Notes under the pieces: model-generated | Told to the model about the DNA's origin: nothing | What the model saw: only the letters and a program-made list of their open reading frames with translations | The model's database searches: none | Program-made: the position numbers and the translations under genes | In this document: positions 19,321-30,836 of the stretch, in pieces | Position numbering within the stretch: the first letter of the stretch is position 1 | Layout: each line of letters opens with the position of its first letter | Assembly (NCBI GenBank): GCA_016893485.2 | Contig: JAFEKX020000001.1 | Span: 7,643,501-7,707,500 of the forward strand | DNA: 64,000 bases | DNA from: Streptomyces sp. P3 | Lineage (GTDB): Bacteria; Actinomycetota; Actinomycetes; Streptomycetales; Streptomycetaceae | Direction: 5' to 3'

Positions 19321-20218
19321 TGGACTTCCTTCGCCCCGCCAGCTGGGATGAGGCGCTCGCCGCGAAGGCCGAGCACCCCACCGCAGTACCGATCGCGGGC
19401 GGCACCGATGTGATGGTCGAGATCAACTTCGACCACCGCAGGCCCGAGTACCTGCTCGACCTGAACCGCATCGGCGACCTCTACGAGTGGGAGGTCGGCG
19501 CCGACAGCGTGCGGCTCGGGGCCTCGGTCCCGTACACCCGGATCATGGAGAACCTGCGCGCCGAACTGCCGGGCCTCTCCCTCGCCTCCCACACGGTCGC
19601 CTCCCCGCAGATCCGCAACCGCGGCGGCGTCGGCGGCAACCTCGGTACCGCCTCCCCGGCCGGCGACGCGCACCCCGCGCTCCTCGCGGCCGGCGCCGAG
19701 GTCGAGGCCGAGTCGGTACGCGGCAGCCGCCGTATCCCGATCGACGAGTTCTACACCGGCGTGAAGCGCAACGCGCTCGCTCCCGACGAGCTGATCCGGG
19801 CCGTCCACATCAAGAAGGCCGACGGCCCCCAGCAGTACTCAAGGTCGGCACCCGCAACGCGATGGTCATCGCCGTCTGCGCCTTCGGCCTCGCCCTGCAC
19901 CCCGCCACCCGCACGGTCCGCACCGGCATCGGATCGGCGGCGCCGACCCCCGTCCGGGCGAAGGCCGCCGAGGAATTCCTGAACGCCGCACTCGACGAGG
20001 GCGGCTTCTGGGACAACGGCAGGATCATCACCCCGTCGGTCGCCAAGCAGTTCGCGGACCTGTGCTCCGCCGCCTGCAACCCGATCGACGACGTCCGCGG
20101 CACCGCGAGCTACCGCCGCCACGCGGTCGGCATCATGGCCCGCCGCACCCTGACGTGGACCTGGGAGTCGTACCGCGGCAGTGAGGGCCGCTCCATCGAG
20201 AAGGGGAGTGTCGCCTGA
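19321..20218 (+). CDS. xanthine dehydrogenase FAD-binding subunit
   Basis: Starts MDFLRPASWDEALAAKAEHP after a purine-rich gaagaagagag ribosome site. The FAD-binding motifs of the molybdopterin dehydrogenase FAD subunit are present: PIAGGTDVMVEIN and GGNLGTASPAGD. The C-terminal CODH-type domain follows (TRNAMVIAVCAFGLALHP, ending RRHAVGIMARRTL). The frame changes at about 19840 between GPQQ and YSKVGT. It passes electrons from the Fe-S subunit to NAD or another acceptor. The stop TGA overlaps the next ATG (tgatg), indicating coupling with the Fe-S subunit. Confidence 0.9.
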
Positions 20219-20801
20219 TGCGCGTCAATTTCACGGTCAACGGCCGCCCGCAGGAAGCGGACGACGTGTGGGAGGGCGAGAGCCTCCTGTACGTCCTGCG
20301 TGAGCGCATGGGGCTGCCCGGCTCCAAGAACGCCTGCGAGCAGGGCGAGTGCGGCTCCTGCACCGTCAGGCTCGACGGCATCCCCGTCTGTTCCTGTCTC
20401 GTCGCCGCCGGTCAGGCCGAGGGCCGCGAGGTCGTCACCGTCGAAGGGCTCGCGGACTACGCCAAGCAGCGCGCGGAGCACGGGAGTTGCGGAACGGGCG
20501 CCTGCGGCACCTCCGTCGACGAGGCCAAGGCCTGGACGGCGAAACCGCTCGACTCGCAGACCGGCGAGGGCACCCGACTCGCCCCGATCCAGCAGGCGTT
20601 CATCGACGCCGGCGCCGTCCAGTGCGGCTTCTGCACCCCGGACTCCTCGTCGCCGCCGACGAGATGCTGGAGCACAACCCGACCCCGACCGACGCGGACA
20701 TCCGCGAGGCGCTCTCGGGCAACCTGTGCCGCTGCACCGGCTACGAGAAGATCATGGACGCGGTACGCCTGGCGGCCGCCCGGCAGGGAGAGGCGGTCTG
20801 A
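20218..20801 (+). CDS. xanthine dehydrogenase (2Fe-2S) subunit
   Basis: About 194 residues. The first cluster is bound by the plant-ferredoxin-type cysteines in NACEQGECGSCTVRLDG; the second by the C-terminal helical domain (AVQCGFCTP and GNLCRCTGYEKIMDAV). Between them an unusual insert of about 30 residues (YAKQRAEHGSCGTGACGTSV) carries extra cysteines. The frame changes at about 20642 between FCTPD and LLVAADEML. It transfers electrons from the molybdenum centre to FAD. Confidence 0.9.
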
Positions 20802-20803
20802 CG

Positions 20804-23186
20804 ATGGGCACCACCGGCACCCCCACGAACCTCACCCAGCGCTCCAAGACCAAGGGCGGCATCGGCGAGTCCACGCTCCGCCCGGACGGCACCCTCAAGG
20901 TCACCGGCGAGTTCGCGTACTCCTCGGACATGTGGCACGAGGACATGCTCTGGGGCCAGATCCTGCGCTCCACGGTCGCGCACGCCGAGATCGTCTCCAT
21001 CGACACCGTCGAAGCCCTGAAGACCCCGGGCGTCTACGCCGTCCTGACCTACGACGACCTGCCGACCGACGTGAAGAACTACGGCCTGGAGATCCAGGAC
21101 ACCCCGGTCCTCGCGCACGGCAAGGTCCGCCACCACGGCGAGCCCGTCGCGATCGTCGCCGCCGACCACCCGGAGACCGCCCGCCGCGCGGCCGCGAAGA
21201 TCAAGGTCGAATACCGCGAACTCCCGGTCATCACCGACGAGTCGTCCGCGACCGCGCCGGACGCGATCCTCATCCACGAGGGCCGCGACGACCACCACAT
21301 CGGCCATGTCCCGCACCCGAACATCGTGCACCGGCAGCCGATCGTGCGCGGAGACGTCGAACAGGCCGCCAAGAAGGCCGACTTCATCGTCAAGGGCGAG
21401 TACACCTTCGGCATGCAGGACCAGGCCTTCCTCGGTCCGGAGTCCGGACTCGCCGTGCCTTCCGAGGACGGCGGAGTCGACCTCTACATCGCGACCCAGT
21501 GGCTGCACTCCGACCTCAAGCAGATCGCGCCCGTCCTCGGCCTGCCCGAGGACAAGGTCCGCATGACGCTGTCCGGCGTCGGCGGCGCGTTCGGCGGGCG
21601 CGAGGACCTGTCGATGCAGATCCACGCCTGCCTGCTGGCCCTGCGCACCGGCAAACCGGTGAAGATCGTCTACAACCGCTTCGAGTCCTTCTTCGGCCAC
21701 GTCCACCGCCACCCCGCCAAGCTGTACTACGAGCACGGCGCCACGAAGGACGGCAAGCTCACCCACCTCAAGGCCCGCATCGTCCTGGACGGCGGCGCCT
21801 ACGCGTCGGCCTCACCGGCGGTCGTGGGCAACGCCTCCTCCTGGGCGCCGGCCCCTACGTCGTCGACAACGTCGACATCGAGGCCATCGCGCTCTACACC
21901 AACAACCCGCCCTGTGGCGCGATGCGCGGCTTCGGCGCGGTCCAGGCGTGCTTCGCCTACGAGGCCCAGATGGACAAGCTCGCCGACAAGGTGGGCATGG
22001 ACCGGGTCGCCTTCCGTCAGCTCAACGCGATGGAACAGGGCACGATCATGCCGACCGGGCAGCCGGTCGACTCCCCGGCGCCGGTCGCCGAACTCCTGCG
22101 CCGCGTCAAGGCGATGCCCATGCCGCCCGAGCAGCAGTGGCTCGCGGCCGGAGAGGCCGCCGACGTACGGCAGTTGCCCGGCGGTCTGTCCAACACCACG
22201 CACGGCGAAGGCGTCGTACGGGGTGTCGGCTACGCGGTCGGCATCAAGAACGTCGGCTTCTCCGAGGGCTTCGACGACTACTCGACGGCCAAGGTCCGCC
22301 TGGAAGTCGTGGCCGGTGAGCCCGTCGCCGTCGTGCACACCGCGATGGCGGAGGTCGGCCAGGGCGGCGTCACCGTCCACGCGCAGATCGCCCGCACGGA
22401 ACTGGGCGTCACCCAGGTGACGATCCACCCGGCCGACACCCAGGTGGGCTCGGCGGGTTCGACCTCCGCGTCCCGGCAGACGTACGTCACCGGCGGCGCC
22501 GTCAAGAACTCCTGCGAGCTGGTCCGCGAGAAGGTCCTGGAGATGGGCCGCCGCAAGCTCGGCACCTACCACCCGGCCTGGGCCACCGCCGAACTCCTCC
22601 TGGAGGGCGGCAAGGTCGTCACCGACGGCGGCGAGGTCCTCGCCGATCTGGCCGACGTCCTCGAGGGCGAGGCCGTGGAGGTCGAGGCCGAGTGGCGCCA
22701 CCGCGCGACCGAGCCCTTCGACCTCCGCACCGGACAGGGCTTCGGGCACGTCCAGTACACGTTCGCCGCGCACCGCGCCGTCGTCGAGGTCGACACCGAA
22801 CTCGGCCTGGTCAAGGTGATCGAGCTGGCCTGCGCGCAGGACGTCGGCAAGGCGCTCAACCCGCTCTCCGTCATCGGCCAGATCCAGGGCGGCACGACCC
22901 AGGGTCTCGGCGTCGCGGTCATGGAGGAGATCATCGTCGACCCCAAGACCGCCAAGGTCAGGAACCCGTCCTTCACGGACTACCTGATCCCCACCATCCT
23001 CGACACCCCGACCATTCCGGTCGATGTGCTCGAACTCGCCGACGAGCACGCCCCGTACGGGCTGCGCGGCATCGGCGAGGCCCCACCCTGTCGTCGACTC
23101 CGGCTGTCCTAGCGGCAATTCGGAACGCGACAGGACTGGAACTGAACAGGACACCGGTACGCCCGGAGCACCTCACGGGCACGTGA
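20804..23186 (+). CDS. xanthine dehydrogenase molybdopterin-binding subunit
   Basis: About 795 residues, the usual size of the catalytic subunit. Segments recognised in order: RPDGTLKVTGEFAYSSDM, the molybdenum-site loops (GGAFGGRED, then GAMRGFGAVQACFAYE), MAEVGQGGVTVHAQIA, and the conserved end LRGIGEAPT. The active-site Glu lies in that GEAP motif region. It hydroxylates hypoxanthine/xanthine to urate in this subclass, by inference from the PucR and permease neighbours. The frame changes at about 21835 (before LGAGPYVVDNVDI) and near 23085 (after GEAP, ending SSTPAVLAAIRNATG). It starts 2 bp after the Fe-S gene. Confidence 0.9.
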
Positions 23187-23337
23187 CCTCACGAGGTCCC
23201 AACCGGTGACGCCCTGGGGGAGTTGGTCCCCAGGTCCCCATTGTTCGTCTCGGGCCGTCCCCGGGTCGTCCATCCCAAATCCCGCGCGCCGCCGAGGCGG
23301 CCGACGGGTGCCCCTGTGAACCTTGGGAGATGGCCCC

Positions 23338-24797
23338 ATGACCCAGCAGTCCGTGGAACCCAGGACCGCCGCCGAGGACTCGGGTGAAGGAACCCGCGTC
23401 CCCGCCGGACGGTCCTGGCTGGACCGGTACTTCCACATATCCCTGCGGGGATCGACCGTCGCGCGCGAGGTGCGCGGCGGAGTCACCACCTTCATGGCGA
23501 TGGCGTACATCCTGCTGCTCAACCCCTGATCCTGTCCGGCAAGGACGCCGCGGGAGACACGCTCGGCCAGAAGGGCCTGATCACCGCGACCGCGTTCGCG
23601 GCGGCCTTCAGCACGCTCCTGATGGGCTTCGTCGGCAAGGTGCCCCTCGCGCTCGCCGCCGGCCTCTCCGTCTCCGGCGTGCTCTCCTCGCAGGTCGCCC
23701 CGCAGATGACGTGGCCGCAGGCGATGGGCATGTGCGTCCTGTACGGCGTGGTCATCATGCTGCTCGTCGTCACCGGCCTGCGCGAGATGATCATGAACGC
23801 GATCCCGCTCGCGCTGAAACACGGCATCACGATGGGCATCGGTCTGTTCATCGCGCTCATCGGCTTCTACAAATCAGGCTTCGTGCACCAGGGCAAGGCG
23901 ACCCCGCTGACCCTGGGCCCGGCGGGTGAACTCGCGGGCTGGCCCGTCCTGTTGTTCGCCGGCACCCTGCTGCTGATCTTCATGCTCCAGGCCCGCAACA
24001 TGCCCGGCGCGATCCTCATCGGCATCATCACCGGCACGGTCGTCGCCTCGGTCCTGAACGCCGCCGGGGTCATCGCCCCCAAGCAGTGGGCCAGCGGCGC
24101 CGCCCCCGAACTGCACGGCAGCGCGGTCTCGATGCCGGACTTCTCGCTCTTCGGCCATGTGGAGTTCGGCGGCTGGGGCAAGGTCGGCGCGATGACGGTC
24201 GGCATGATCGTGTTCACCCTCGTGCTGGCCGGTTTCTTCGACGCGATGGCCACCATCATCGGCGTCGGCACCGAGGCCGAGCTCGCCGACGACAAGGGCC
24301 GCATGCCGGGCCTGTCGAAGGCGCTGTTCATCGACGGCGCCGGCGGCGCGATCGGCGGTGTGGCGGGCGGCTCAGGCCAGACCGTCTTCATCGAGTCGGC
24401 GACCGGGGTCGGCGAGGGCGCCCGAACGGGCCTCGCCGCCGTCGTCACGGGCCTGTTCTTCGCGGCCTGTCTCTTCTTCACCCCGGTCACCGCGATCGTC
24501 CCGCAGGAGGTCGCGTCCGCCGCCCTGGTCGTCATCGGCTCGATGATGCTGATGAACGCCCGCCACGTGGACTGGGCCGACCGCGCCACCGCGATTCCGG
24601 TGTTCCTGACGGTCGTTGTGATGCCGTTCACCTACAGCATCACCGCGGGCGTCTCGGCGGGAGTCATCTCCTACGTCGCCATCAAGACCGCCCAGGGCAA
24701 GGCGCGGGAGGTCGGCGCCTTCATGTGGGGGCTGACGGTCATCTTCCTCGTGTACTTCGCCCTCAACCCCCTCGAGAGCTGGCTGGGCGTGCACTAG
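23338..24797 (+). CDS. NCS2-family purine permease (AzgA-like)
   Basis: A polytopic membrane protein of about 485 residues. The AzgA-like signatures are visible: the start region GGVTTFMAMAYILLLNP, then GFFDAMATIIGVGTEAELAD and QTVFIESATGVGEGARTG. At least ten hydrophobic segments can be counted. AzgA-type members import hypoxanthine/guanine with protons. The frame changes at about 23526 directly after LLLNP. ATG 23338 follows gggagatgg. It lies between xdh and xdhC and probably supplies the purine substrate. Confidence 0.88.
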
Positions 24798-24843
24798 CCG
24801 CCCCCAACCCCCTTTCCCCGCACCCCTGTTAGGAGACCGAGAG

Positions 24844-25995
24844 ATGCTGGACATCGCCGAAGAGCTGCACCGGTGGGTCGAGCAGGGCCGCGACTTCGCC
24901 GTCGCCACCGTGGTGGCCGTCGGCGGCAGCGCACCCGCCAGCCCGGCGCCGCCCTCGCGGTGGACACCGAGGGCACGGCGATCGGCTCGGTCTCCGGGGG
25001 CTGCGTGGAGGGCGCGGTCTACGACCTGTGCCAACAGGCGCTCGCCGACGGCGAAACCGTCCTGGAGCGCTTCGGCTACAGCGACGAGGACGCCTTCGCC
25101 GTCGGCCTGACCTGCGGCGGAGTCATCGACATCCTCGTCACACCGGTACGGGCGGGCGACCCCGCCCGACCGGTGATCACCGCCGCCCTCTCGACCGCGA
25201 CAAGCGGCGGAGCGGCGGCCCTGGCCCGCATCGTCTCGGGCCCAACTCCCCTGCGGGGGCAGGGCAATTGTCGTCCATCCCGACGGTTCCTACGACGGCG
25301 GGTTCGGCGCCCATCCCGAGCTGGACCGCACGGTCGCGGCCGAGGCCGGCGCCTGTCTCGACGCGGGCCGCACCGGCACCGTGGAGATCGGCGAGCAGGG
25401 CTCCCGCTGCGGCGCCCCGCTCACCGTCCTCGTCGAGTCGTCGGTGCCGCCGCCCCGGATGATCGTGTTCGGCGCGATCGACTTCGCCTCCGCCCTGGTC
25501 CGCGTCGGCAAGTTCCTCGGCTACCACGTGACGGTGTGCGACGCCCGCCCCGTCTTCGCCACCCGGACCCGCTTCCCCGACGCCGACGAGATCGTCGTCG
25601 AGTGGCCGCACAAGTACCTCGCCCGCACGGACGTCGACGCCCGCACCGTCCTGTGCGTCCTCACCCACGACGCCAAGTTCGACGTACCCCTGCTCCACCT
25701 CGCGCTGCGCCTCCCGGTGGCCTACGTCGGCGCGATGGGCTCCCGCCGCACCCACCTCGACCGCAACGAACGCCTGCGCCAAGTCGGCGTCACCGACATG
25801 GAGTTGGCCCGCCTGCGGTCCCCGATCGGCCTCGACCTCGGCGCCCGGACGCCCGAGGAGACGGCCCTGTCGATCGCCGCGGAGATCGTCGCCAACCGGC
25901 GCGGCGGCAGCGGCATCTCCCTCACCGGCGCGCACACCCCGATCCACCACGACGCGGCGTCGCTGCCCGCCGGACGGATCGGCTCGGTGGCCTGA
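24844..25995 (+). CDS. xdhC: XdhC-family molybdenum cofactor chaperone
   Basis: About 385 residues. The N-terminal XdhC/CoxI part (MLDIAEELHRWVEQGRDFAV, SVSGGCVEGAVYDLCQQALA, LTCGGVIDILV) is followed by a Rossmann-type C-terminal domain (FGAIDFASALVRVGKFLGYH, YVGAMGSRRTHLDRNERL, SIAAEIVANRRG). XdhC proteins bind and protect the sulfurated molybdenum cofactor and insert it into xanthine dehydrogenase. The frame changes at about 24945 and again near 25255 in the segment before HPDGSYDGGFGAHP. It follows the permease with a 46-bp gap. Confidence 0.88.
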
Positions 25996-26005
25996 GCGGT
26001 ACGGC

Positions 26006-28169
26006 TCAGCGCGCCGCGGGCGGCCGTACCGAGAAGGCGGTGTCGCCCGCCACGGCCACGAGCGTGTCCTTCACGAGCAGGACGGACGGCGTGGTGTCGG
26101 CCGTCGAGTCACCGGCGTTCGACAGCGCGGACGTACTCCACTCGACGGTTCCGGTGCTCCGGTTCAGCGCGAGCAGCCGGCCGAACTGGTTGGAGAAGTA
26201 GAGCCTGTTGAACTTCGCCGAGTACACCGGCGTCGACAAGTTCTCGGTGTTCGTCTCCCGCTGCCACAGCCGCTTGCCGTCGCTCGCGCGCACGGCGGTG
26301 ACCGTGCCGTTCGGGCGGACGAAGTAGATCACGCCGTCCACGAGGGTGGGCGTGCCGCGCGAGCCGCCCGCCAGCGGGACCCGCGTGCCCCCGCCGACGG
26401 GGTCCACCTCTTCCAGGGCGGTGTACGGCTGGTCCTCGCCGCTGCCGAAGGAGCCCTCCGCCAACTTCGGCACCGCGAACAGCAATTGCCCCTCGGTCAC
26501 GCCCAACGGCATCGCCCCGGTGGGGAGTTGACCGACCTCCTTCGCCGTGCCGGTCCTCGGGTCGAGACGCAGCAGGCTGGTGTCGCCCTTGGTGGGATCG
26601 TCCTCCGGAGTGCACAGGCCATAGGGGGCGCCGCCCAGCACGGTCGGGGTGCAGGCGTCGCCGCTCGGCGACTTCGCGGCGGCGGTCCAGAGCTGGCGGC
26701 CGGACGTGTCGTAGGCGACGAAGCGGGTCGCGGCCACGTCCATCGCCAGGATGCCGCCGTCGAACAGCACGGCGTTGCGGTCCTCGCTGACCGGGTGCTT
26801 CCAGAGCTGGGTGCCGGTCCTCGCGTCCAGGGCGACCAGACGCCGGGGATGTAGCTCTGGGACGAGTCCGGCTTGACGTAGGTGAAGACGCGGCCGTCTT
26901 GGACGCCGACCGGGCGTGAGGTCTCCGGACTGGTGCCCGAGCGCCACCCCACCCTGCCGGAGGCGGAGTCGAGCGCGGTGACCGTGAAGCCGGTGCCGGC
27001 GCAGTACACGGCGGTGCTGCCCGCCACGCAGCCGGACTCGCCGTAGTCGAGGGGCTCGCCCGTCTTGGCGGTGAGCAGGCTCGACCGCCACGGCTGCCAG
27101 CCGGCGGGCAGCGCCATGGCGGCGGTGGACGTGGACGCGGCCGGTGTGCCGGTGTCCGTGGTGCGGTCCGACATCCAGTGCAGGGTCGTCAGGCCGAGCG
27201 CGGAGACGGCGACCGCGGTGGCCAGGGCGATGACCGACCGCCGGGCCCGGCGCGGCCGTTGACCGTTGTTCGGGACCGTCTCCGGAGCTTCGGGGCGGGG
27301 TACGGCGCCCGGGGGCGGTCCGTCACCACGGTGGGCCAGGACCCCTCCCCGGACTCGGACTCCGCATCGGGCAGGTCCAGCAACAGGCCGTGCAGTTCGC
27401 CCAGTTGGGGACGGGCCGCCGCGTCCTTGTCCAGACAGCGCCCGGCGATGCTCCGCAGCGGCTCGGCCACGCCGTCCAACCTCGGCTGCTCGTGCATGAC
27501 CTGATAGCCCGTCAAGTACGGGCTGGCGCCGTCGAAGGGGCGGTTGCCGGTGGCCGCGTAGACGAGCAGCGAGCCGAGGGAGAAGACGTCGGAGGCGGCC
27601 GTGACGTCCCGGGGCGCCGCGAACTGCTCCGGGGACATGAAGGGCGGGGTGCCGATCAGCCGGCCGGTGACGGTGAGGGTCTGGTTGTCGGCGGCGCGGG
27701 AGATGCCGAAGTCGATGACGCGGGGGCCGTCCTCGGCGAGCAGCACATTGCTCGGCTTCAAGTCCCGGTGCACGACGCCCGCTTGGTGGATGTCCCGCAG
27801 CGCCTCGACCAGGCCCAGGGCGAGCGTGCGCAGGGCCCGGCCCGTCAACGGGCCGTCCCTCTCGACGACTTCGGCCAGCGTGCGGCCGGGCACGTACAGC
27901 GTGGCCATCCACGGCACCTCGGCGTCCGCGTCGGCGTCCACGACGGGCGCGGTGAAGGCGCCGCTCACCCGGCGGACCGCCGCGATCTCCTGCCGGAAGC
28001 GGGCCCGGAACTCCTCGTCCAGCGCGTACTGCGCGTGCACCACCTTGACGGCGACCTGCCGTCCCGAGGCCGACCGCCCGAGATACACGACGCCCATCCC
28101 GCCGCTGCCGAGCCGGTCGACCAGCGCGTATCCGCCGATCGACTCCGTGTCCCCGGGGCGAAGCGACAT
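26006..28169 (-). CDS. serine/threonine protein kinase with extracellular PQQ-type beta-propeller
   Basis: The N-terminal kinase has a glycine loop (LGSGGMGVVYLGRS), the VAVKVV lysine, the catalytic HRDLKPSNVLL, the DFGISRA magnesium loop and the SPEQ segment. A juxtamembrane basic linker, one transmembrane helix (SVIALATAVAVSALGLTTLH) and a repeat domain of beta-propeller type follow (VTALDSASGRVGW, LVALDARTGTQLWKH, TAVRASDGKRLWQRE, LLALNRSTGTVEWS). The frame changes at about 27280 (after the linker) and near 26845 (before LVALDARTG). Likely a membrane kinase sensing an extracellular ligand; target unknown. It ends 10 bp from xdhC, convergently. Confidence 0.85.
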
Positions 28170-28363
28170 GTCGCCGGTCACCTTTCCTGATTCCGTGCGC
28201 GGACGGGCTGTCCGGACCCATCACACTAGGGCGTTCGTCCCACGCGCGGGACATCGACCTTGCGGGACACGGGACGGGAGACGGGAGGGGGAGCGGCGGC
28301 CCGGGGGTCGGGGAGAGCGGAAATGGGTTGCGGGCCCGGGGCGCTCGCACCTTCCATGGCCCC

Positions 28364-29005
28364 ATGGTGTCCACCGACCGACTGCTCGCCTTCGCGGCCC
28401 TGTCCTTCCTGCTGATCATCGTCCCCGGCCCCAGCGTCCTGTTCGTGATCGGCCGCGCCCTGGCCCACGGCCGCCGGGCCGCGCTCACCACCGTCGTCGG
28501 CAACACCCTCGGCGCCTATCTGCTCGTCGTCGCGGTCGCCCTCGGCGTCGGTTCGCTGGTGGAACGCTCGGTGCTCGTCTTCACGGCACTGAAGCTCGCC
28601 GGCGCCGCGTACCTGGTGTATCTCGGGGTGAGGGCGTGGCGGCAACGCGGCTCGCTGCGGGCCGCGTTCGCGGGCGAGGAGACGGCCCCGCACAGCGGAC
28701 TGCGCACGCTCTGGGAGGGGTTCGCCGTCGGGGTGGCCAACCCCAAGACCATCGTGTTCTTCGCCGCCGTACTGCCCCAGTTCGTGGACCGCGAACAGGG
28801 CCATGTGACCACGCAGATGCTGCTCCTCGGCCTCGTCTTCAACCTCATCGCCGTGGCCTCGGACAGCGTGTGGGGGCTGGTCGCGTCCACCGCCAGGGAG
28901 TGGTTCGCACGGTCGCCCCGGCGGCTGTCCGCGGTGGGCGGGATCGGCGGCCTCACGATGATCGGGCTGGGCGTGACGGTCGCGGTGACGGGGCGGAAGG
29001 ACTGA
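28364..29005 (+). CDS. LysE-family amino acid exporter
   Basis: 213 residues, intact. The RhtB/LysE fold is recognised by PGPSVLFVIGRALAHGRRAA near the start, six hydrophobic segments, and the conserved GVANPKTIVFFAAVLPQFVD before the last helices. These proteins export amino acids or homoserine lactone-like solutes. It is closely similar to the LysE-family protein at 56930-57575, with the same start MVSTDR and long shared stretches. The regulator is not adjacent. ATG 28364 is chosen as the family start; an upstream in-frame start adds 12 unlikely residues. Confidence 0.9.
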   Translation: MVSTDRLLAFAALSFLLIIVPGPSVLFVIGRALAHGRRAALTTVVGNTLGAYLLVVAVALGVGSLVERSVLVFTALKLAGAAYLVYLGVRAWRQRGSLRAAFAGEETAPHSGLRTLWEGFAVGVANPKTIVFFAAVLPQFVDREQGHVTTQMLLLGLVFNLIAVASDSVWGLVASTAREWFARSPRRLSAVGGIGGLTMIGLGVTVAVTGRKD

Positions 29006-29126
29006 GGAGGCAAGGGGGCGGAAGAGCCGGGGCGTTGACCGGGCGGAAGCAATGAGACCGTCGGCCGGGTGGAACGGCGTAGACCCGGCACCGCCCCACC
29101 GGACGCACGGACAGCGACGACGACCC

Positions 29127-29565
29127 TCACTCCCGTCTCAGCAGGGCGTTCACCGCCCGCCCGAACATCGACCGCGCCATCCAGCGCAGCGGCCCGTCGA
29201 AGAGGCGCGGCAGGAAGCGGACCCGCAGCTCCTCCTCCCACACCACGCGGCTACGGCCCCGGGTCCCGGCCGTACCTCGATCTCGGCCCAGCCCAGGACG
29301 ACCCGTCCCCGCTTCTCCAGCCGGACGAGACCCGGCTCGCCGTCGGCCGGCGGGCGCCACACCGTGACCTCCATCCGGTCGTCGAAACCGAGCGGGCCGA
29401 GCCCGGAGCGGGCCACGAAGACCGTGCCCTCGGCGGTCGGCGGGGAGTGACCACGGTGACCCGGGTCAGCGGCACCACGTCGGCGTGGCGTGGCCACTCC
29501 GTCAACCGGCGCCACGCCTCCTCGAGCGGGAGCGGGGCCGTGCGTTCGAGACGGAAGTTGACCAT
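29127..29565 (-). CDS. SRPBCC-family (polyketide cyclase/START-like) protein
   Basis: About 145 residues with the helix-grip pattern: MVNFRLERTAPLPLEEAWRR at the start, then HADVVPLTRVTV, RMEVTVWRPP, LVRLEKRGRVVLGWAEIEV and VVWEEELRVRFL, and a final amphipathic helix WMARSMFGRAVNALL. The frame changes at about 29445 and about 29275, both in short C/G runs. Family members bind hydrophobic ligands; no specific activity can be inferred. Confidence 0.72.
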
Positions 29566-29765
29566 GTGTGGATCGTAGAGAACGCTTCTTGATCGGCGGT
29601 ACTTTCACCGAGGGCTCACACCCTTGGCCTAGCGGTTCATGGGTTCGGAGACGTACACCGGACAGCCGCCCCGAGTTTCCCCGCGTCCGGGCCGGAGCGG
29701 GCGCCTCCCCCTACGCTTGCCCGCATGGGCGGGCATCCCGCCTGCCCGCAGGGGAGTTGGTCGTC

Positions 29766-30775
29766 ATGCCGCTGAAGGCCTACGGCGTATTGATCACGCG
29801 CGCGGTGGACACGAGGCGCGAGGGCGCCGCCGGTACACCGCACTACCAGATCCATCTCACGGACGACTCGGGCACGCATTTCCGGGCCGCGGTCAACGTC
29901 CTGTCGGCGGAGCAGCCCTCCGAGCTGCTCTACCTGGTCAGCGAGGACTTCCAACACCCGGTCACCGCACGCCTGGAGGGCCTCCCGAGCGGCTGGAACA
30001 CGCTGCTGCCAGGACCCGGCGGCCCGAACCTCGACTTCGTGCGCGGCAACCTCTTCGACCCGGCGCAGCTCCGCACGCTGCCGCCGGACGCGAGCGGCCC
30101 CGACAACGACCTCGCCGACCTCCTCGACCACTACGTACGGCGTGCGGTGGACGACCCGGATGCCCGCCTGTACGTCTTCGGTGAGCGCTTCGGTCCCGAA
30201 CCGACCGTCAAGGACAAGGTGTTCGGCTTCCTGCCGGGCAACGGCGTCCACGACATCCACATGAACCAGGGCAACAGCCGCCGGTTCAGCGGCGACGACG
30301 GGGTCTGGCAGGACGGCGGCCTCCTGATCCACTTCCCGGCACAGTCGCGCTGGGTCGGCATCTTCCTCGCCTTCCAGAGCCAGTCCTGGCACACCGACGA
30401 CACCACCGGCCACACCCTGGAGGGCACGGACGGTTCACGCCCCGACCCCGGCAGCCGGCCCGTCCGCGTCGTGGCGGCCCTGGTCAACCCCGTGGCCCGG
30501 CGCCCGAGTCGGAGAGCGTCACCCTGCTCAACGCCTCGCCCGACCCGCTCGACCCGGCCGGCTGGCACGTCCGGGACCGGCTCGGCCACTCCTGCGCGGT
30601 ACCGCCCGGCCCCCTCGCCCCGGGTGCCACCCTGCTCGTCCCGCTCACCGACGGCGTCCAACTAGGCAACCAGGGCGGCGAGATCACCCTCCTCGACGCC
30701 AACGGCCTGAAGGTGCACGGCGTCTCGTACACCGCGGACCAGGCCGCCCGCGAAGGATGGACGGTCGTCTTCTGA
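29766..30775 (+). CDS. DUF2278 family protein with C-terminal lamin-tail-like domain
   Basis: Starts MPLKAYGVLITRAVDTRREG after gggagttgg. The core (HYQIHLTDDSGTHFRAAVNV, YLVSEDFQHPVTARL, FGFLPGNGVHDIHMNQGNSR, GLLIHFPAQSRWVGIFLAFQ) matches DUF2278. The final 95 residues (LLNASPDPLDPAGWHVRDR, ITLLDANGLKVHGVSYT) resemble a small beta-sandwich of the lamin-tail type. The frame changes at about 30495 in a CGGCGCCCG stretch. No transmembrane segment or signal peptide. Biological role unknown for this family. Confidence 0.82.
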
Positions 30776-30836
30776 CCAACTGACCGGCGCTGCCCAGAAG
30801 TCCCGGCCGGAAAGCGACTCGGCCCCGCCCGGTGAG

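Noticed and set aside
20218..23112. Apparent single fusion of Fe-S and molybdopterin xanthine dehydrogenase subunits
   Set aside because: The continuous frame is shifted across the boundary; the real subunits stop at 20801 and start at 20804 in other frames.
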